A DNA stretch of 46,850 nucleotides from contig JAKLKB010000108.1 in NCBI GenBank assembly GCA_023150835.1, forward strand, positions 1-46,850, given 5' to 3'. A program made the position numbers and the translations under genes. Each line of letters starts with the position of its first letter. Within the stretch, counting starts at the first letter, position 1. The DNA comes from Myxococcota bacterium (GTDB taxonomy: Bacteria; Myxococcota_C; UBA6777). The notes below the pieces were generated by a model that had not been told where the DNA came from, ran no database searches, and saw only the letters and a list, made by a program, of their open reading frames with translations. Positions 42,271-46,850 of this stretch are shown here, piece by piece.

Positions 42271-42310
42271 CAATCTCGTTGTTGACATACATATTTGCGT
42301 CTGATAAGGT
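42265..42310 (+). promoter_or_regulatory. Two overlapping promoters of the restriction-modification cassette
   Basis: TTGACA (42265-42270), 17 bp, TACATA (42288-42293); and TTGACA (42282-42287), 17 bp, TAAGGT (42305-42310). Both -35 boxes are perfect. The first start codon is 40 bp beyond the second. Confidence 0.7.
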
Positions 42311-42349
42311 TGTTCTTGTTCATAGATTCGACATGGCAAGGAGCGTGAA

Positions 42350-42634
42350 ATGTCGTATAATAATGATGAACTCAACTGGGTTTATGACCGAACAGGTGGT
42401 TATTGTTTCTATTGCGGTATAAAGCTGGCTTTTGTTAATTATGGTAAAGTTGGTAACCGAGGATGTTGGGAAGTGGATCATTTTATCCCTTTAGCAAGCA
42501 ACGGAGCCCATCAACCCTATAATTGGGTTCCCGCTTGTGTTGATTGTAATACTCGCAAAAGTAACCTGTTGCCTTGGCATTTCATGCCCGATAGATTTTC
42601 TCAAGGTGAACGAGATCCTGAGAATTATTTATAA
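42350..42634 (+). CDS. HNH-family endonuclease-like protein
   Basis: 94 residues, AAGGAG 6 nt before the ATG. A complete small HNH fold: CFYCG (zinc), WEVDHFIPLASNGAHQPYNW (His of the first strand and Asn of the helix) and ACVDCNTRKSN (second CxxC and closing His/Asn region). The family includes free-standing nicking or restriction endonucleases. It precedes the Eco29kI-like endonuclease by 72 bp. It might be a second restriction enzyme, a nickase, or a repair factor (Vsr-like role, not Vsr sequence). Alternatively it is an independent passenger. Confidence 0.88.
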   Translation: MSYNNDELNWVYDRTGGYCFYCGIKLAFVNYGKVGNRGCWEVDHFIPLASNGAHQPYNWVPACVDCNTRKSNLLPWHFMPDRFSQGERDPENYL

Positions 42635-42705
42635 AAAAATGGCTGTGGTATGTTTCAATGAGTTATTTGGTCGATAATCTTCTGGACTGAGGGAATATTC
42701 AATTC

Positions 42706-43353
42706 ATGGTGCAGTTTGATCGCAACGAACACGTCTTTCATTCTCCTGATTTTGAAGAAATTGTTAAGGATACAATTCGTTTCTTTAATGGTACACCTGT
42801 TCTTTCCATCCCAGTTCCTGAGAGATTTCATGGAACAGGCGTTTATGCAATATATTGCATCACTAAGGTCGGTTTGTACAAAGATTTTCACGAGATCAAT
42901 CGAACCTCTTATCGCGTCCCGATTTACATAGGAAAAGCAGTTCCTAAAGGCTGGAGGCAGGCTCGTACTTTAAGTTCAGAAGATGAACTAAGTTATGAGT
43001 TGCATAACCGTATTAGAGAACATGGAAGAAGTTTGGACGCAAGTGAGCTAAATCGAGCGAATTTTCGCTGTCGTTTTATGATACTAGAAGGAGCAGAGAG
43101 TGATCTTATTGGCACAGTTGAAGCAGCTTTGATCAGAAATTATCTTCCTCTATGGAATACACTCATTGATGGATTTGGAAATCATGATCCAGGAAGTGGT
43201 CGATATGAACAGGCAAAATCTGACTGGGATGTCTGTCACCCTGGTAGACCGTGGGCAGAAAGATGTCAAGGAAAACATAATGATAAAGATGAGTTAATAG
43301 AGAAAATAAATTCTTTTATGAAAAATCTTCGGGAGAAATATAGTGATGCCTAA
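42706..43353 (+). CDS. Eco29kI-like GIY-YIG restriction endonuclease
   Basis: 215 residues, the size of Eco29kI. No strong ribosome-binding site. GIY-YIG motifs appear as GVYAIYC (Tyr47) and IYIGKA (Tyr74); further conserved positions include Arg102/Arg104 and His106 (NRIREHGRS) and Glu139 (GTVEAALIRNY). The segment WNTLIDGFGNHDPGSGRYEQ and the closing CHPGRPWAERC are characteristic of the Eco29kI/NgoMIII group, which cut CCGCGG. The same target is likely, not shown. Catalytic residues all appear present. It overlaps the methyltransferase gene by about 8-11 bp, unusual for a nuclease placed before its protecting enzyme. Confidence 0.9.
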   Translation: MVQFDRNEHVFHSPDFEEIVKDTIRFFNGTPVLSIPVPERFHGTGVYAIYCITKVGLYKDFHEINRTSYRVPIYIGKAVPKGWRQARTLSSEDELSYELHNRIREHGRSLDASELNRANFRCRFMILEGAESDLIGTVEAALIRNYLPLWNTLIDGFGNHDPGSGRYEQAKSDWDVCHPGRPWAERCQGKHNDKDELIEKINSFMKNLREKYSDA

Positions 43354-44551
43354 CATCTCTAGCCTAGAAATTTTTTCAGGTGCTGGTGGATTAGCAACGG
43401 GTATAGCTCAAAATAATGTCAAACATCATGCTCTAGTTGAATGGAATAAGGATGCTTGTCGAACACTAATGGAAAATTTCGATCCAAAAATTGTTCATAA
43501 TGTTGATATTCGCGATTTTGAATTCATTAAATACGGTCATGTTGATATTGTCGCTGGTGGGCCACCATGCCAGCCTTTTTCATTAGGTGGAAAACATAAA
43601 GGAAGCATAGATACTAGAGATATGTTTCCTTATGCCTGTAAGGCGATTTCGCAATGCAAACCATTAGCCTTTATTTTTGAAAACGTGAAAGGATTGCTAA
43701 GAAAGTCTTTCTCTACTTATTTCGAATATATTATATTGCGGTTAACTTATCCAGAAATTGAGATTGAAGATTCGGAACCCTGGGAAAAACATTTGAATAG
43801 ACTCGAAAAAATTCATACTTCTCAAAACTATAATGGTATTCGATATAATGTTCTATTTCGCTTGATTGATGCCGCAGATTACGGAATCCCACAACGTAGA
43901 GAACGTGTAATTATTGTTGGAATAAGAGAAGATTTAGGTATTGAGTGGTCTTTTCCCCCCCAAACTCATTCTCTTGAAGCGTTAATTTGGTCACAATTTG
44001 TAAGTCATGAATATTGGGAGAGACACAATATAATCCCTGTAAATGTTAACTGCTATGATGAGCGAACTCAAACTCTCATAGCAAAAGCACAACAGCAGGT
44101 AAGGATGTTTCCACCTGGAACAAAACCTTGGAGAACGATTAGAGATCAACTTAAAGATATACCTCAACCTGATGAACATGGAACCTTTCATTCAGAGCAT
44201 ATTCTTCGAGATGGGGCTCGGGTTTATCCTGGTCACACGGGGAGTTTTATTGATTTTCCATCGAAAACACTAAAGGCTGGAGATCATGGTGTTCCGGGTG
44301 GTGAAAACATGATTAGGTATGACGATGGTCGTGTCAGATATTACACTACTTATGAGGCAAAGTTAATACAGACTTTTCCGTCAAATTATAAAATATGTGG
44401 TTCGTGGACTGAAAGTATGAGACAAATTGGAAATGCTGTACCAGTCAAATTGGCCCAAATTATTTCTAATTCAATTATTAAGCAAATTGCGAAGTGTATG
44501 GATGCCCAACAAATCGCTGCACGCCGACTGCCGAACGCGGGCGTTGCTTGA
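43346..44551 (+). CDS. DNA (cytosine-C5) methyltransferase
   Basis: 401 residues from the ATG at 43346 (GGAG 10 nt upstream; the adjoining GTG at 43343 is the alternative). Motif I EIFSGAGGLATG, motif IV GGPPCQPFS with catalytic Cys75, motif VI FENVKG, motif VIII RRERVIIVG and motif X IGNAVPVKL are all intact. It forms 5-methylcytosine at the endonuclease target. The region between motifs VIII and IX holds the target-recognition domain. The last 17 residues (DAQQIAARRLPNAGVA) come from the attC stem. Confidence 0.95.
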   Translation: MPNISSLEIFSGAGGLATGIAQNNVKHHALVEWNKDACRTLMENFDPKIVHNVDIRDFEFIKYGHVDIVAGGPPCQPFSLGGKHKGSIDTRDMFPYACKAISQCKPLAFIFENVKGLLRKSFSTYFEYIILRLTYPEIEIEDSEPWEKHLNRLEKIHTSQNYNGIRYNVLFRLIDAADYGIPQRRERVIIVGIREDLGIEWSFPPQTHSLEALIWSQFVSHEYWERHNIIPVNVNCYDERTQTLIAKAQQQVRMFPPGTKPWRTIRDQLKDIPQPDEHGTFHSEHILRDGARVYPGHTGSFIDFPSKTLKAGDHGVPGGENMIRYDDGRVRYYTTYEAKLIQTFPSNYKICGSWTESMRQIGNAVPVKLAQIISNSIIKQIAKCMDAQQIAARRLPNAGVA

Positions 44552-44605
44552 TCTCACGTGTACACATATCCCGCGTTCGTCAGCGGGTGAGCTCAGGCGT
44601 TGGCC
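44504..44605 (+). other. attC of cassette 2
   Basis: R'' GCCCAAC (44504-44510), AAATCGCTGCACGCCGAC; stem CGAACGCGGG (about 44532-44541) pairs perfectly with CCCGCGTTCG (44570-44579); then TCAGCGGGTGAGCTCAGGC and core GTTGGCC (44599-44605), cut after G44599. The stem bulges are those typical of attC. It overlaps the methyltransferase C-terminus. Confidence 0.9.
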
Positions 44606-45043
44606 TTGAAACATCAACAAAAACATGACTTTGCTGTGCTTGCAAAAAACAAAAACATCTGGAACAAAATTTTCCTTTGACTAAACTTGCAAAAATCCGT
44701 TTGCTTACAACTACCGAAAGAACAACATTTGATAGCAAGGTTCGGTTGAAAGTGTGATAAAGAGTGAAAAGGAAACCCTGTTCTATCCGATATTTTTGAT
44801 GGCCACTCGAACACCATTTTTCTCGAAACATGCTATGAAAAGTGGTTTTCTTGCCGCTGATTTTTGGAAACAAGGCAAAGTTCTACGGAGCAGGTAAATA
44901 TTTCTCTTGCCATGGTTCTTTATCATGAGTAAGCTGGGAACTCTCAATGTAGAAGTATCAGAAGGTGAAGTTTGAAATATTAAGTGAAATCAGTTGAGTA
45001 ATTTATTTTGTACTTTCTGAAAAAAACAAGATGGAATATAAAA
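44606..45043. other. Gene-free AT-rich stretch at the start of the third insert
   Basis: Begins at the third cassette core TTGGCC. No supported gene; a minus-strand frame of 97 codons crosses the attC and lacks a ribosome-binding site. The sequence is A-rich. No clear promoter was found for the PLD gene. Confidence 0.5.
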
Positions 45044-46327
45044 ATGAGTGAACAAATACCTCTATTCCTCTTTGATGGTCCAACAAACCTAACACTCATA
45101 CCAGATCCCAGTTCTACACTATCCGTCACTGACACGTTCAACACACTCTTAAAAAAATGCATTTCCCTACGTTCATCCATAGCATTTTGCGTATCCCCTC
45201 CATCCACAAACGAAAAGCTCCTCGCATTAAAGCTATCCCGTGGATTCCTTTGTACAGACATACATCTACCAACAAACATAGACTGGCTAACAAAAATGCA
45301 CAAAAAAGAAGCTAATATACTGCTACATCTAAGAAAACCCGTAGCCGAGAACATCTTAAAAGAACCAACCTCAGACATGCCTCAACATCTACTACACCAA
45401 AAAATAAGCTTATTTGATAACGAAGACAACTCCGCCACTATATGGATAGGCAGCCATAACTGGACTAGACGTGCATTCAATGGACCGAACGTTGAAACAT
45501 CAGTGATGATAAACACAAACAAAGACTCTGGGATATATAAGCAAGTATCCCTACAACTAGAAAACACTAAATCTCTGTGTGACAAATTCGAGCCCCAAAT
45601 GGCCGATTGGTATAAGTATTTACAAGGAGATAGGTTGTATGTTCATGTAGTGCAAGTACCCCGTGCAAAAACCACCATACACCGCTCGTTACTACCCACG
45701 ATTCATGAGAACGTCCAAGAAAGCGATGCTCTGCATATAATCAGCCTCTCAGACGAAGATATGCAGCAAATAAAAGTAAAAACAAATGAAGTCGTATATG
45801 TAGAAAGCGATGAAGAAAATGGCGAAGCAATTGCGTTCAGGGGTTACATACAGCAAGAAGGACTATCCCACAACATTCAGAACATCGCAAGTTCACCCAA
45901 AGATCTCATAATACTAAAACTAGACGATGGTAATTTTGAACTGCATACTAAACAAACAATAAATATCGGGACCCGCTTCTACTATATGACGCTCGGAGAA
46001 ATCCAAAAAACAGACGCCGAGTTAATCGACAACCAAAATGTACAATCATGGAACCTAAAAACACAAGACATGTTGCTAGAAAGAATGAGGCTATGTGATC
46101 GAATTGTTGACCAAGGTCAACACCTCACAAAAAAAGAGAGGGAAAGCCTATCATTCAAGCCATCCAAAGAACACCAGATAACAATAAAAAAGCCCAACAC
46201 GGAGCTTTGTGAACTCATAAAAAACAATGGAAAAACTAAATTTCAACACTCCCAAACAAGTCATTTAGTTCATAAACGACTGTTGCTACAGCTGGCTAGC
46301 CAATCTGCCGGACCTGTGCCAAAGTGA
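45044..46327 (+). CDS. PLD-family phosphodiesterase-like protein
   Basis: 427 residues from the ATG at 45044 (weak GGAA about 7 nt upstream; a TTG 12 codons earlier is open). One HKD motif, HQKISLFD (118-125), is followed by IGSHNW (135-140), the HxKx4D...GSxN signature of phospholipase D-type nucleases and phosphodiesterases. A single motif means it should act as a homodimer, as in Nuc/BfiI-type nucleases. The C-terminal 250 residues are unassigned, lysine/asparagine-rich, with segment GDRLYVHVVQVPRAKTTIHR. Codon use is strongly A-biased (many ATA and AGA codons), unlike the chromosome. It follows the second attC and a restriction system, so a DNA-cutting defence role is plausible. Confidence 0.8.
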   Translation: MSEQIPLFLFDGPTNLTLIPDPSSTLSVTDTFNTLLKKCISLRSSIAFCVSPPSTNEKLLALKLSRGFLCTDIHLPTNIDWLTKMHKKEANILLHLRKPVAENILKEPTSDMPQHLLHQKISLFDNEDNSATIWIGSHNWTRRAFNGPNVETSVMINTNKDSGIYKQVSLQLENTKSLCDKFEPQMADWYKYLQGDRLYVHVVQVPRAKTTIHRSLLPTIHENVQESDALHIISLSDEDMQQIKVKTNEVVYVESDEENGEAIAFRGYIQQEGLSHNIQNIASSPKDLIILKLDDGNFELHTKQTINIGTRFYYMTLGEIQKTDAELIDNQNVQSWNLKTQDMLLERMRLCDRIVDQGQHLTKKERESLSFKPSKEHQITIKKPNTELCELIKNNGKTKFQHSQTSHLVHKRLLLQLASQSAGPVPK

Positions 46328-46850
46328 TATATCCATTTAGTCGCGACTTTTTCGGGGCATCCGAGATATGCTCTTGTTTTCAATCATTGAACATAAAAAC
46401 AAAGAAGATTCGTTTTTGAGTGCCGCAGCAAAACTTTGTAGGTGCAGAACATTGGAAAACATGTGTTCCTTCAAGGAGACTTCGCAAAGTTCGGTTGCTA
46501 CTTCAGTTTGAAGACATCTCGAACATTTGTTTCCTCGCACTTTTTGATGTAAAGGTCGGTTGCTACTACGATTTGAAGGCATCTTTTGTAGAAGAACATG
46601 GTTGAACACGCTTTCCTTCTACTTTTGCATCTAAACATTGATTGCTGCATCGTTTCGAGAACATGTTCTTCGCTTCACTCATTTAGCCCACGATCCCTTC
46701 CGTGATAAACCTGACTCTAACGGATTTTGTGTAAAGGGCGTTGGCCCTTGAGAGAAGCGGCGCAGAGTAGGTTTGGCAGCCAACCCTCTTCATAGACGAA
46801 ACCGTTCAGTTGCTCAAAGGGAGAACGTGCGCTATGGCCCTCTTTTGTGT
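46328..46850. other. Gene-free end of window with local repeats
   Basis: CGGTTGCTACTTCAGTTTGA (46491) is partly repeated at 46558 (CGGTTGCTAC then TTTGAAGGCATCT), period 67 bp. A perfect 12-bp palindrome AGAACATGTTCT is at 46658-46669. GTTGGCC occurs at 46740-46746 and could be another cassette core (same as at 44599), but no matching GGCCAAC was found upstream. No supported gene. Confidence 0.45.

Larger units (their letters stand above)
42231..44599 (+). mobile_element. Integron cassette 2: restriction-modification cassette
   Basis: A 2369-bp cassette. It begins TTGGGC, and its attC R'' is GCCCAAC (44504-44510), the exact reverse complement of GTTGGGC. It contains an HNH protein, an Eco29kI-like endonuclease and a C5-cytosine methyltransferase in the same direction with their own promoters. 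Restriction-modification cassettes stabilise arrays because their loss exposes the host genome to residual endonuclease. Confidence 0.92.

Noticed and set aside
44580-44873. 97-codon minus-strand frame
   Set aside because: Overlaps the attC right end, no ribosome-binding site, no domain.
46337-46609. 90-codon minus-strand frame at the window end
   Set aside because: No ribosome-binding site or recognisable domain; region has internal repeats.
46685-46746. Possible third attC ending at GTTGGCC
   Set aside because: R'' candidate AGCCCAC has two mismatches to the required GGCCAAC, and the arms pair only in short blocks (TCCGT/ACGGA, CCCTT/AAGGG) with a large bulge.

Overview
The window is about 38.5 kb of GC-rich bacterial chromosome followed by an AT-rich gene-cassette array behind an integron integrase. 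The chromosomal part fits a Gram-negative, delta-proteobacterial or Myxococcota-like organism. Evidence for this is the Hanks-type Ser/Thr kinase beside a PP2C phosphatase, a MshEN / HD-GYP-like / receiver / PATAN (DUF4388) multidomain protein, many secreted lipoproteins (one of 1698 residues with PKD and IPT/TIG modules), a Cys-rich C2 protein, and a DUF1549/DUF1501 secreted set. No rRNA, tRNA or CRISPR array was seen, so the assignment rests on gene content only.

Layout. 1-7.3 kb: an OmpA-like lipoprotein and a giant IPT/TIG lipoprotein on the minus strand, separated by a MITE-like element and 40-bp tandem repeats, then a hairpin-repeat array. 7.3-13.5 kb: nadD (minus), then kinase, PP2C phosphatase and multidomain response protein (plus), which look like one signalling locus. 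13.8-19.3 kb: C2/Cys-rich protein (minus), ccmC, rho behind a consensus promoter and a 400-nt leader, and an unknown membrane-anchored protein. 19.4-23.0 kb (minus): an ECF sigma factor, a one-TM protein, a TPR lipoprotein and a second lipoprotein with overlapping ends, then a DUF457-like membrane protein. 23.2-28.4 kb: a four-gene secreted operon (propeller/CxxCH lipoprotein, DUF1549-like CxxCH protein, small lipoprotein, Tat-exported DUF1501 protein). 28.7-38.4 kb: GT1 glycosyltransferase, HEAT-repeat protein (minus), an operon of sugar-1-phosphate nucleotidyltransferase, SAM hydrolase (DUF62) and RlmD/TrmA-like RNA methyltransferase with two repeat expansions, a small membrane protein, and ychF.

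38.6-46.85 kb: an integron. The integrase (minus) has the IntI-specific insert. A TTGACT-17-TATACC promoter (Pc candidate) points into the array. The attI/cassette junction is at 39889/39890. Two cassettes are bounded precisely, because the first bases of each (TTCGGC, TTGGGC) are the reverse complement of the R'' box of its own attC (GCCGAAC, GCCCAAC). Cassette 1 (39890-42230) carries four co-oriented genes: one small soluble protein, two small paralogous membrane proteins and a AAA+ ATPase. The three small proteins share a related C-terminal segment. I do not recognise this as a described system, and it is the best candidate for a new one. Cassette 2 (42231-44599) carries an HNH protein, an Eco29kI-like GIY-YIG endonuclease and a C5-cytosine methyltransferase, with its own promoters and a perfect operator-like dyad. 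Beyond the second attC lies a PLD-family protein; its own attC could not be found.

Several families of short intergenic repeats are scattered through the chromosomal part. One supplies the stop codon of nadD. Minisatellite-like expansions also occur inside genes (the C2 protein and the RNA methyltransferase).
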